NCBI RefSeq assembly: GCF_011383005.1
Contig: NZ_CP049935.1
Span: forward strand, 2,604,001 to 2,668,000
DNA: 64,000 nt
Direction of reading: 5' to 3'
From: Phycicoccus sp. HDW14
Lineage (GTDB): Bacteria > Actinomycetota > Actinomycetes > Actinomycetales > Dermatophilaceae
The notes beneath the pieces are model-generated. The model searched no databases, was not told the DNA's origin, and saw only the letters and a list, made by a program, of their open reading frames with translations. A program made the translations under genes and the position numbers. Positions 1-7,521 of the stretch are shown piece after piece. Every line of letters begins with the position of its first letter. The first letter of the stretch is position 1.

Positions 1-198
1 GGCGAGCAGCCGGCGCTCGACGCGGTCGGCGCCGGCCAGGAAGCGGCCGACCTCGACCGGCCGCGAGGTCACGGACCCACCTCCGGCAGAGGTGTCCTCG
101 TGCAGGTGGAGCGGGCCGCCGGTACGCAGTGCGTGGTCGTAGGGCTCCTCGCCGCCGCGGCCGAAGCAGGCGGGGGCGGCGCTCGAGTCGATGCTCAT
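1..198 (-). CDS. class I SAM-dependent methyltransferase (N-terminal part; runs off the window)
   Basis: Only the first 66 codons are inside the window. The protein begins MSIDSSAAPACFGRGG and continues with a segment resembling the leader of small actinobacterial methyltransferases that sit last in operons with DUF2064 and GT2 genes. The SAM-binding Gly motif would lie beyond position 1, so the assignment rests on this leader and on context. The ATG at 198 overlaps the stop of the upstream membrane gene (ATGA), which implies translational coupling in a five-gene operon. Identity as a methyltransferase is an inference. Confidence 0.55.
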   Translation of the reverse strand, partial: MSIDSSAAPACFGRGGEEPYDHALRTGGPLHLHEDTSAGGGSVTSRPVEVGRFLAGADRVERRLLA

Positions 199-623
199 GC
201 CGGGGGTCCCGGGACGGGGTCGCCGCTCGACGAGCGCCGCGCCCGGAGGGCGGTGACCGCCGCCACGGCGACGGCCAGGCCCACGACCACCAGCCAGCCG
301 GCGAGGTAGGGCCGGTCGAGCAGCGTCGGGTTGTCCGACCGGGCCCCGAACCGACCGAGGACCGGCACGGCGACGAGGGTCAGGGGGCCGAGGACGACGA
401 GCAGCACCACGAGCGACGGCCGCAGCCACCGGGCGAGCGCGGTCGCGGCCAGCCCGAGCCCGACGACGAGCGGGGCGAGCACACCGTCGTGCGCGACGAT
501 CCCGCCGAAGGCCCACACGAGGACGGCGAGGACCTGCTCCGACGGGAGCCGCAGCAGGCGGAGCACCCCGTAGCCGGCGGCACCGGCACCGAGCAGGCCG
601 AGGACGGCGCGAACGACCCTCAT
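195..623 (-). CDS. small hydrophobic membrane protein of the Mo-oxidoreductase operon
   Basis: This is a 142-residue protein starting MRVVRAVLGLLGAGAAGYG. It has about four hydrophobic segments separated by short Arg-rich loops and ends in a polar tail (RARRSSSGDPV). No catalytic motif is visible and I do not recognise a named family. The ATG at 623 overlaps the oxidoreductase stop (ATGA) and its own stop overlaps the next gene, so it is an integral operon member. A role as a membrane partner of the neighbouring molybdoenzyme is possible but unproven. Confidence 0.75.
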   Translation of the reverse strand: MRVVRAVLGLLGAGAAGYGVLRLLRLPSEQVLAVLVWAFGGIVAHDGVLAPLVVGLGLAATALARWLRPSLVVLLVVLGPLTLVAVPVLGRFGARSDNPTLLDRPYLAGWLVVVGLAVAVAAVTALRARRSSSGDPVPGPPA

Positions 624-1840
624 GCCTTCACCACCTCGACCTCGCGGACCCACTTGGTCTGCAGCACACCGGGTCTCGCGGGCGCGATGAGCCGGCACGG
701 GAAGCCGTGGTCGCGGTGCAGGGGTTCCCCGGCGAGGGTCAGGGCGAGCAGGCTGTCGGGGTTGCGGACGAAGTTGGCCGGCAGCCGGCTCTCGCGGTAG
801 GCGCCGCGGGGCTGCATCGAGCGCACGACGACGTCGTCGTCGGGGCCGCCGCCGACGAGCGCCACGAGGTCGCGCACGGGGACGCCACCCCACTCCCCGC
901 TGGCGCTCCACCCCTCGACGCAGGCGATGGGCAGCACGGCCGAGCGCTGCTGCATCGCCCGCAGGTCGTCGAGGGAGAGCTCGACGGTGTCGACCGGCCC
1001 GACGACGCGCAGCCGCCAGGCGGGGTCGTCGAACAGGCCGGCCACGTCGGCGCCCACCGCGCTCCGGTTGATCGGGACGCCCTGGGGCCCCTGTCCCGAG
1101 CGCACGGCCAGCACGGCGAGGCGGCGCAGTCCCGGGATCTCGACCGAGGTGGTCACGACGACGGCGACCGCCGCCGACACCCACGTCGCGCGCAGGAGGG
1201 TCCGTCGCGTCGGGACGCCGTCGTGCCCCGGCTCCGCCGCCCCGTCGCGCGGCCCGTCGTCGAACCCGTCGGCGGGCCCGTCGACCGGCTCGGTGAAGAC
1301 CCGGCGGATGACCGGCAGCTTGACCGCGACGTGCAGCGCGAGCGAACCGATGGCCACCCAGGCGAGCGCGTAGTGGGCCCGGATGAAGTCGAAGGACCAC
1401 GGGTACCACTGGGCCGAGTTGGCGAGGCCGGTGGCGAGCTGGAAGATCGCCGACCCGATGAGGAGCGCGATCGAGACCCGCTCGAGGAGGTTGAGGACGA
1501 GCTCGCGGCCGGCCCGCGGCGGCCGGACGAACAGGCGCGGGAAGACCGACCACAGCTTGACGAGCAGCAGCGGGACCGATGCCGTCCCGGCCGCCACGTG
1601 CAGGCCCTGGGTCACCTGGTAGAGCCGGGACGGGCCGCTCGGGAGGGTCAGGGGCGGGGTGGCCAGCTGCGACGCGTGGCTGTAGAGGCCCGTGACGAAG
1701 GCGATGGTGAAGGTGACGGCCAGCCACGTCCCGATCCGGGCGGTGGTGCGTGGGCCGCGCAGCCCGCTCGTGAACGACTCCGGCCGCGGGATGCGCGCGT
1801 CGATCCGCGCCGCGACGCCGCGCAGGGCCCGCTCGCTCAC
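620..1840 (-). CDS. molybdopterin-dependent oxidoreductase with N-terminal cytochrome b561-like membrane domain
   Basis: The 406-residue protein has an N-terminal half with about four transmembrane helices bearing spaced histidines (HASQ, LHVAAG, HYALAW, LHVAVK), as expected for a di-heme b-type anchor. A Tat-like arginine stretch and a further hydrophobic segment follow (about 195-230). The C-terminal half is a sulfite-oxidase/YedY-like molybdopterin domain. Its LPIACVEGWSASGEWGG segment (about 298-315) contains the family's Mo-ligand Cys, and the end (KWVREVEVV) is typical. The predicted activity is an extracytoplasmic oxidoreductase, substrate unknown, linked to the quinone pool through the b-type domain. 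The GTG at 1840 overlaps the DUF2064 stop (GTGA). MoeA and MobA in this window could supply its cofactor. Confidence 0.85.
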   Translation of the reverse strand: MSERALRGVAARIDARIPRPESFTSGLRGPRTTARIGTWLAVTFTIAFVTGLYSHASQLATPPLTLPSGPSRLYQVTQGLHVAAGTASVPLLLVKLWSVFPRLFVRPPRAGRELVLNLLERVSIALLIGSAIFQLATGLANSAQWYPWSFDFIRAHYALAWVAIGSLALHVAVKLPVIRRVFTEPVDGPADGFDDGPRDGAAEPGHDGVPTRRTLLRATWVSAAVAVVVTTSVEIPGLRRLAVLAVRSGQGPQGVPINRSAVGADVAGLFDDPAWRLRVVGPVDTVELSLDDLRAMQQRSAVLPIACVEGWSASGEWGGVPVRDLVALVGGGPDDDVVVRSMQPRGAYRESRLPANFVRNPDSLLALTLAGEPLHRDHGFPCRLIAPARPGVLQTKWVREVEVVKA

Positions 1841-2527
1841 GGCTCGCTCCGGGCGGTGCCGAGGTCGGCCCCCACGAGGGCCCGCCAGGTCGCCGCGAAC
1901 CGGGTGTCCGGCGCGAGGGCGGCCACGGCCGCGGCGTCCTCGGGGAGGTCGACGTCACGGGCCGGCTCGGCCAGGGCGGGGCGGTCCCCGCGGAGGCCAG
2001 CGCCGCGGCGGTGAGCCGGCCGGTGTCCGGGCGGCTCATCGGGACCCCGGAGAGGACGGCGGCCTGTCGGGCGTGCGTCGTGACGAGCACCCACCAGCCA
2101 CCGTCGAGCGCCGGACCGAGCACCGGGCCGCCGCGCCGGATCGCCGTGTCCACGAGGTCGAGCAGCGCCTCGGGGCGGACCTGCGGCGTGTCCATCCCGA
2201 CCTGGACGACGGGACCGCCGGCCACCCGGTGGGCCTGCCGGTGCCCGTCGACGAGGCGCTCGCCGAAGGTCTGCCCGCCCTGGGGGACGACGACCCAGTC
2301 CTGGACCGCCTCGAGCAGCTCGTCGCCGCGTCGGGCGGTCCCGAGGTCACCGTCGAGCGCGAGGACCCGATGGCCCGCGGGAAGGCGGCGGCTGCGGCCT
2401 CGAGGGTGTCGAGCAGGGCGGCCGCTGCCAGCTCCGCGGCGCCCTCCGGCCCGGCGAGCCCGGCGAGCCGCGTCTTGGCCCGGCCCGCGACGGGCGCCTT
2501 GGCCATGACGAGGACGCTGCCCCTCAC
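1837..2527 (-). CDS. DUF2064 / TIGR04282-type glycosyltransferase-like protein (frameshifted twice in this sequence)
   Basis: The N-terminus (MRGSVLVMAKAPVAGRAKTRL) is the diagnostic MAKxPxxGxxKTRL signature of DUF2064 GT-A-like transferases. The reading frame is lost near 2375 and again near 1995. One added base at each place restores VLALDGDL, then VQVGMDTPQVRPEALLD and GPALDGGWW, then a C-terminus ending VGADLGTARSEP. The second break is a GGGG run (minus sense). The repaired length of about 230 residues is normal for the family. GTGA overlaps join it to the GT2 gene before it and the oxidoreductase after it. The substrate is unknown; family members travel with GT2 transferases in surface or selenium-associated operons. 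Confidence 0.8.
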
Positions 2528-3183
2528 GGGAGGACCTTCGCGAAGTCGCGCGCGGTGCGCAGCGTGCCCTTGACCGAGCCGGACACCTTCGAGCGGGTGC
2601 CCTCGGCGCGCGGGTGGTACGGGATGGGGTGCTCGGTGAGGGTCCAGCCGGCGCGCTGGGCCCGGACGAGCAGCTCGACGGGGTAGCCGAAGCGGCGGTC
2701 GCGCACCCCGAGGGCGAGGAGGTCCTCGCGGCGGCAGACCCGGACGGGGGCGATGTCGTGCAGGCCGATGCCCGTCCGGCGGCGCAGCCAGGCGAGGACG
2801 ACGGCGTTGCCCGCCCGCGCGTGCCAGGGCCAGACGCCGCGTGCTGCCGGCCGGCGACGTCCGCAGGCCATCGTGGCGCGCCCCGCGCGCACCTCGGCGA
2901 GGAGCGGGAGGAGGTCGCGCGGGTCCATCGACCCGTCACCGTCGAGCACCGCGACGTAGGTGGCCGTGGCCGCCTCCATCCCCGAGTGGACGGCCGCGCC
3001 GTAGCCCGGTCGGGGCTCGTCGACCACCCGCGCGCCGAGCCGACGGGCGACGTCGGGTGTGCCGTCGCGCGAGCCGTTGTCGACGACGAGCACCCCCATC
3101 CCCTCGGGCACGGCGGCCAGGACGCCGGGGAGCGCCGCCGCTTCGTCGCGGCAGGGGATGACGAGGTCGCAGTCGAGGTCCAC
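2524..3183 (-). CDS. family 2 glycosyltransferase
   Basis: The 219-residue protein starts with GTG at 3183 (VDLDCDLVIPCRDEAAALP). It has the GT2 hallmarks: an IPCRDEA nucleotide-binding start, VVDNGSRDGT (about 35-45), the DGDGSMDP metal-binding DxD region (about 78-85), and a C-terminal GYPVELLVRAQRAGW segment. There is no membrane anchor. It is likely a cytoplasmic dolichyl-phosphate-mannose-synthase-like or related sugar transferase. It is the first gene of the minus-strand operon, and its stop overlaps the DUF2064 start (GTGA). GT2 and DUF2064 genes are recurrent partners in bacteria, although the acceptor here cannot be read from sequence. Confidence 0.88.
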   Translation of the reverse strand: MDLDCDLVIPCRDEAAALPGVLAAVPEGMGVLVVDNGSRDGTPDVARRLGARVVDEPRPGYGAAVHSGMEAATATYVAVLDGDGSMDPRDLLPLLAEVRAGRATMACGRRRPAARGVWPWHARAGNAVVLAWLRRRTGIGLHDIAPVRVCRREDLLALGVRDRRFGYPVELLVRAQRAGWTLTEHPIPYHPRAEGTRSKVSGSVKGTLRTARDFAKVLP

Positions 3184-3307
3184 GTCCCCGACCGTAGGTG
3201 GGCCCGGGGTGTCGGGGCAGGTCAGAAGACTTACCAACCGCTTACGGGTCGAGGTTCGGGGGCTGCTGCGTGCCGGTCCCCGCGGCGGCCGGGGCATCCT
3301 TGGGCGC

Positions 3308-4696
3308 ATGTCCCCGACCACCACCGACCGCTCCCCCGCCCGGGTCGAGGCCTCCCCGGACGCCGGACGCCGGGCCCGCCGGGGTCTCGCCCTCGCCGCC
3401 GTGGTCGTCGTGGCCGCCATGGTCGTGCCCGGGCTCTTCGGGGTCGACGTGCTGGCCGGGCGGGCCGAGCCGCTGCTCGGGGACTGGGCGCTGCGCGTCG
3501 GCCGGAGCAGCCTCGTGGTGCTGGCCGTCGTCGCCGTCACCGCGTGGGGCGGGCTGACCGCCGCGCTCGAACGCCTCACCTGGCGGCGGCTCCTGCTCCT
3601 CTCGTGGGCCGTCTCGCTCGTCTGGATGGTGGCGCTCGCCCTCGTCGACGGCCCGTCGGGGCTCGGACGGATCCTCGACGACCCGAGCGAGTACCTCCGG
3701 AGCGCGCAGGCCACCGACGACGTCGGGGCCCTCCTGCGCGAGTACGTGGCCCACATCCCCGACAGGGGTGAGCCGGGCACCCTGCCGACCCACCTCGCCG
3801 GGCACCCGCCGGGCGCCGTGCTGATGTTCATCGGCCTCGACCGCATCGGGCTGGGCTCGTGGCAGGCCGCGGGCCTCGTCGTCGTGCTCGTGGCGGCCAC
3901 CCTTCCCGCCGGTGTCGCGACCACCCTCGACCGGCTCGGCGCCCGCGACGCCGCGCGGCGCGCGCTGCCGTTCCTCGTCGTCGGGCCGGCCGCGATGCTC
4001 ATGGCCGTCTCGGCGGACGCGGTGTTCGCGACCACCGCGGCGTGGGCTGCCGCGGCGCTCGCCGCCGCGACCGCGGCCCGCACCCCCGTCGCGCGGGCGG
4101 GACTCGCCGTCGCCGGCGGCCTGCTGTTCGGCTGGTGCCTCATGGAGTCCTACGGCCTGGTCCTCCTCGGGGCGCTCGCCGTCGCCGTGCTGCTGGCCGG
4201 GCCGGGGTCCGCGCGGCAGCGGCTCGTCGTGGGGGCCGTCGGGGGCGTGTCGGCCCTCGCCGTCGTGCTCGCGTTCGTCCCCCTGGGTTTCGCGTGGTGG
4301 GAGGCGTACCCGGCTCTCCACGAACGCTACTGGGCCGGTATCGCGAGCAGGCGACCCGCGTGGTACTGGGTCTTCGGCAACCTCGGAGCCGCGCTCCTGG
4401 TGGCGGGGCCGATGCTCCCCGCCGCCCTCGGGGCGGGGGCGCCACGGCTGCGCGAGCTGGTCGCCCGGCGGCGCCCCGACCCGGTGGCGGCCCTCGTCGG
4501 GGCCGGGGTGGCGATGGTCGCGGTCGCGGACCTCTCGCTCATGAGCAAGGCCGAGGTCGAGCGGATCTGGCTCCCCTTCCTGCCGTGGATGCTGCTCGCG
4601 GTGGTCTGGCTGCCGGAGCGCTGGAGGCGGTGGGGGCTGGTCGCCCAGGCCGTGGCCGCCCTGCTCCTCCAGCACCTCGTCCGCACCGTCTGGTGA
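3308..4696 (+). CDS. polytopic membrane protein, GT-C/mannosyltransferase-like
   Basis: The 462-residue protein has about ten to twelve hydrophobic helices after a short charged N-terminus. A large extracytoplasmic loop at about 115-165 contains DDPSEYLRSAQ, a THLAGHPPG motif and a D/E-rich stretch, reminiscent of the first loop of GT-C lipid-linked sugar transferases. The start ATG at 3308 is chosen because upstream codons lie in the divergent promoter region shared with the GT2 gene at 3183. No adjacent lipid-carrier gene confirms the function. It is transcribed away from the GT2 operon and may belong to the same surface-glycan pathway, which is inference. Confidence 0.7.
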   Translation: MSPTTTDRSPARVEASPDAGRRARRGLALAAVVVVAAMVVPGLFGVDVLAGRAEPLLGDWALRVGRSSLVVLAVVAVTAWGGLTAALERLTWRRLLLLSWAVSLVWMVALALVDGPSGLGRILDDPSEYLRSAQATDDVGALLREYVAHIPDRGEPGTLPTHLAGHPPGAVLMFIGLDRIGLGSWQAAGLVVVLVAATLPAGVATTLDRLGARDAARRALPFLVVGPAAMLMAVSADAVFATTAAWAAAALAAATAARTPVARAGLAVAGGLLFGWCLMESYGLVLLGALAVAVLLAGPGSARQRLVVGAVGGVSALAVVLAFVPLGFAWWEAYPALHERYWAGIASRRPAWYWVFGNLGAALLVAGPMLPAALGAGAPRLRELVARRRPDPVAALVGAGVAMVAVADLSLMSKAEVERIWLPFLPWMLLAVVWLPERWRRWGLVAQAVAALLLQHLVRTVW

Positions 4697-4714
4697 CGGC
4701 GGTCCGCCCGCCGG

Positions 4715-5767
4715 TCAGGCGCGCAGCGGGGCGGTCGCGAAGGCCGCCAGCCCGTCGTCCGGGGCCACCTGCGCGGTGAAGCCCAGCTCGTCGCGAGCCC
4801 GCTGCGGCGAGGCCACGACGTGCCGCACGTCGCCGATGCGGAACTGCCCGGTGACGCGCGGCTCGAGCCCCGACCCCGTGCCGGCAGCGACGGCCCGGGC
4901 CACGTCGGCGATGGTGACCGGCTGACCGGAGCAGACGTTGTAGGCGACGTGCGACCCGTCGGCGTGCCCACCGACGGCCAGGGCCGCCGCGACGTTGGCC
5001 CGCGCGACGTCGTCGACGTGGACGAAGTCGCGCACCTGCCGCCCGTCCTCGTAGACGACCGGCGGCTCGCCGCGCTCGAGCGAGGAGCGGAACATCGCCG
5101 CCACACCGGAGTACGGCGTGTCCCGGGGCATCCCCGGCCCGTAGACGTTGTGGTACCTCAGCGAGACCGCTGCGCCCGGCGACTGCCGGGCCCAGGCCGT
5201 CGCGTAGTGCTCCTGGGCGACCTTGCTCGCGGCGTAGGAGCTGCGGGGGTCGAGCGGTGCCGACTCGTCGACGAGCGCCCAGTCGAGCGGGCCCCCGCAG
5301 ACCGGGCAGGGGGTGTCGAAGTCACCGGCCTCGAGACGCTCGCGGGTCCGCGGCCCCGGCGCCTGGGCCCCGTGCTCGACGCAGGTGTAGCGCCCCTCGC
5401 CGTAGACGACCATCGAGCTGGCCTGGACGAAGCCGCGGACCCCGCGGCCGTGCATCGCCGCGAGGACGGCAGCCGTGCCGAGGTCGTTGTGACCGGCGTA
5501 CAGCGGCAGGTCGTCGGCGGTGACGCCGGCCCCGACCATCGCGGCGAGGTGGACGACGACGTCGACGCCCTCGAGCAGGTGGGCCCAGTCGCCGGCCTCC
5601 CGTGTGTCGAGGAGGTGCAGGCCCTCCGGCGGGTCGCTGCGGGTCGCCTCCCCGTGGGCCTGGGGCAGGAGGAGGTCGACGGGCACGACGTCGGCGCCGC
5701 GGCCGCGCAGCTCGCGGGCCGTCGCCGTCCCGATGAACCCGGCCGCGCCGGTGAGGAGGACTCGCAT
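4715..5767 (-). CDS. NAD(P)-dependent epimerase/dehydratase with an inserted Cys-rich segment
   Basis: The 350-residue extended SDR begins MRVLLTGAAGFIG, the GxxGxxG dinucleotide loop. Ser117/118 (QASSMVVYG) precede the active-site Tyr178 and Lys182 (SYAASK). The substrate-side NVYGPGMP and YEDGRQVRDFVHVDDVA segments are typical of nucleotide-sugar epimerases such as GalE or RmlB relatives. Unusually, about 30 residues between the Ser and the YxxxK contain Cys129, His132, Cys154 and Cys157 (CPVCGGPL), which looks like a small zinc knuckle. The ATG at 5767 gives the standard N-terminus. The product sugar is unknown. Confidence 0.88.
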   Translation of the reverse strand: MRVLLTGAAGFIGTATARELRGRGADVVPVDLLLPQAHGEATRSDPPEGLHLLDTREAGDWAHLLEGVDVVVHLAAMVGAGVTADDLPLYAGHNDLGTAAVLAAMHGRGVRGFVQASSMVVYGEGRYTCVEHGAQAPGPRTRERLEAGDFDTPCPVCGGPLDWALVDESAPLDPRSSYAASKVAQEHYATAWARQSPGAAVSLRYHNVYGPGMPRDTPYSGVAAMFRSSLERGEPPVVYEDGRQVRDFVHVDDVARANVAAALAVGGHADGSHVAYNVCSGQPVTIADVARAVAAGTGSGLEPRVTGQFRIGDVRHVVASPQRARDELGFTAQVAPDDGLAAFATAPLRA

Positions 5768-5904
5768 GGTCCGAGTCTGGCCCAGCCGTGCACCCGGGTG
5801 GCGCCCGGCCCTCGACCACTCGGGTCCCAACCTTCGACAACCGCATCCGAACGCCGACTGCGACGGAAGAGGAGGTGTCAGCAGCTCCTCGAGAAGGGTT
5901 CGTC
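5768..5904. promoter_or_regulatory. divergent intergenic region between epimerase and DUF4397 gene
   Basis: This 137-base gap separates two divergent starts and must hold both promoters. An AGAAGGG ribosome-binding site lies at about 5891-5897 before the ATG at 5905. I see no convincing -10/-35 pair or operator palindrome. Confidence 0.4.
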
Positions 5905-6732
5905 ATGCGCCGAGTCATCGCAGTCTGCGCGGCCACCGCGGCCGTCGCACTCCCCCTCGTCCTCACCACACCGGCTGCGGCCGCGGACGACGCCAAGGTC
6001 ACCGTCGTGCACGGCGTGCCGGGCCTCACCGTCGACGTCTACGGCAGCGCCGACGAGACCTACACCGCGGAGGAGGCCCTGCTCCAGGACTTCGAGCCGG
6101 GCACCGTCACCGACCCGGTCGACCTGCCGGGTGGCACCTACAACCTCGCGGTCTTCCCGGCCGGCGCCGACCCGTCGGGCGACCCGGCGATCGAGGCGAC
6201 GGGCGTGGAGGTCCCGGCGGGCGCGAACCTCAGCGTCGTGGCCCACCTCAACGCCTCCGGCGACCCGGTCCTCGCCGCCTTCGCCAACGACGTCGACCCG
6301 GTCGCGGCCGGCCAGGCCCGTCTCGTGGTGCGGCACACCGCGGCCGCCCCGGCCGTGGACATCCTCGCCGGTGGCAAGCCCGTGTTCAGCGGCCTGACCA
6401 ACCCGAAGGAGGACAGCGCCGACCTGCCCGCCGGCTCGGTGTCCGCCGCCGTCGCGCTCGCGGGCACGACCGACCCCGTCATCGGCCCGGCCGACCTCGA
6501 CCTCAAGGAGGGGACCTCGACCATCGTCTACGCCTACGGCTCGGCGGAGGACGCGAACCTCGCACTGGCCGTGCAGACCATCGGCGGGCTGCACTCCTCG
6601 CCGTCCGGCGTCCCGTCCGGCACCGCCGAGCTGCCGGCCGACCGCACGCCGTTCGCCCTCGCCGGGATCGCGCTGCTCGCGCTCGTGGCGGCCGGGGCGA
6701 TGGGCCGACGGGCGCAGCGCGTCCGGGCCTGA
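5905..6732 (+). CDS. DUF4397 domain surface protein with C-terminal anchor
   Basis: The 275-residue protein has a signal peptide (MRRVIAVCAATAAVALPLVL, cleavage near TPAAAADD). A DUF4397 beta-domain follows, with two repeats starting VTVVHGVPGLTVDVY and RLVVRHTAAAPAVDIL, each with GGKPV/LPAGSV-type strands. After a short linker there is LPADRTPFALAGIAL, one hydrophobic helix and a basic tail (RRAQRVRA). This order of motif, helix and positive tail resembles a sortase signal without the canonical LPxTG. The next gene is a class F sortase, a frequent neighbour of DUF4397 genes. It is likely exported and cell-surface attached; the ligand is unknown. Confidence 0.9.
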   Translation: MRRVIAVCAATAAVALPLVLTTPAAAADDAKVTVVHGVPGLTVDVYGSADETYTAEEALLQDFEPGTVTDPVDLPGGTYNLAVFPAGADPSGDPAIEATGVEVPAGANLSVVAHLNASGDPVLAAFANDVDPVAAGQARLVVRHTAAAPAVDILAGGKPVFSGLTNPKEDSADLPAGSVSAAVALAGTTDPVIGPADLDLKEGTSTIVYAYGSAEDANLALAVQTIGGLHSSPSGVPSGTAELPADRTPFALAGIALLALVAAGAMGRRAQRVRA

Positions 6733-6740
6733 GCACCGAC

Positions 6741-6777
6741 GAGCGGGTGGGCCGGCAGCACGCCGGCCCACCCGCTC
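6741..6777 (+). terminator. strong hairpin between DUF4397 and sortase genes
   Basis: A perfect 16-bp stem (GAGCGGGTGGGCCGGC and its complement) with a 5-base loop starts 8 bases after the DUF4397 stop. It is followed by CCCC, not a T run. It is probably a terminator or attenuator that lowers sortase expression relative to the abundant surface protein. Confidence 0.6.
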
Positions 6778-6809
6778 CCCCACGACACCGGCCACGCAGG
6801 AGGACGACG

Positions 6810-7502
6810 ATGGAGCCAGCGGCAGCCGCCCGGCGGTGGCGCGTCGGCGCCGCCGTGTCGCTCGTCGTCGCCGTGGCGGCCGTCGTGGCCCTGACCGGCT
6901 GGTTCCTCGGGCGACCGGCGCCCACCGCCGGTGACGGGCTGGGGGCCCTGCGCGAGACGACGACCACCGCCGCCCCGACCCCCACACCCACCCCCTCGGT
7001 CCGGCCCTCGGTCAGTGCCTCGGTCCGAGCGGCCACCCCGGAGGCGGCCACGGCACCCCCGCCCGCCCGGCTGCGCATCCCCGCCCTCGGCGTCGACGCC
7101 ACGGTGCGCGCCGTCGGGGTGCAGCGGGACGGGGCGATGGTCATCCCGGCCTCCCCGACGAGCGTCGGCTGGTACCGGTACGGGTCTGCACCGGCGGACC
7201 CCTTGGGGCACACCGTGATCGCCGGCCACGTCGCGACCCGGGAAGACGGAGCCGGGGCGCTCGCACCACTGGCCGGTGCCGAGAAGGGCATGCGCGTCGA
7301 GGTGGTGGACGCCGACGGCACGACCCACCGCTACGTCGTGCGGGGTCGGGAGTCCATCCGCAAGAAGGCCCTGCCGGTGGACGAGATCTTCGCGCGGGAG
7401 GGCCGGCCGCTGCTCGTCCTCGTGACGTGTGGTGGCGAGTACATCCCCGAGCTCAGGTCGCACCGCGACAACGTCGTCGTCACGGCCGTGCCGGTGCCGT
7501 GA
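6810..7502 (+). CDS. class F sortase
   Basis: The 230-residue protein has an N-terminal membrane anchor (about 12-33) and a Thr/Pro-rich linker (TTTTAAPTPTPTP). The sortase barrel has catalytic His140 (VIAGHVA), Cys207 (LVTCGGEY) and Arg216 (ELRSHRDN), the arrangement of class F enzymes. A GGAGG-like site precedes the ATG at 6810. The enzyme acts outside the membrane as a transpeptidase or hydrolase on surface proteins. The DUF4397 protein just upstream is the obvious candidate substrate, separated from it by a strong hairpin. Confidence 0.92.
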   Translation: MEPAAAARRWRVGAAVSLVVAVAAVVALTGWFLGRPAPTAGDGLGALRETTTTAAPTPTPTPSVRPSVSASVRAATPEAATAPPPARLRIPALGVDATVRAVGVQRDGAMVIPASPTSVGWYRYGSAPADPLGHTVIAGHVATREDGAGALAPLAGAEKGMRVEVVDADGTTHRYVVRGRESIRKKALPVDEIFAREGRPLLVLVTCGGEYIPELRSHRDNVVVTAVPVP

Positions 7503-7521
7503 GCCGCGTCGGTTCCCGGCC

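Noticed and set aside
195..2939. A 914-codon minus-strand open frame
   Set aside because: It stitches together real parts of DUF2064 and the small membrane protein with Arg/Pro/Ala-rich nonsense across the oxidoreductase. High GC leaves long stop-free frames.
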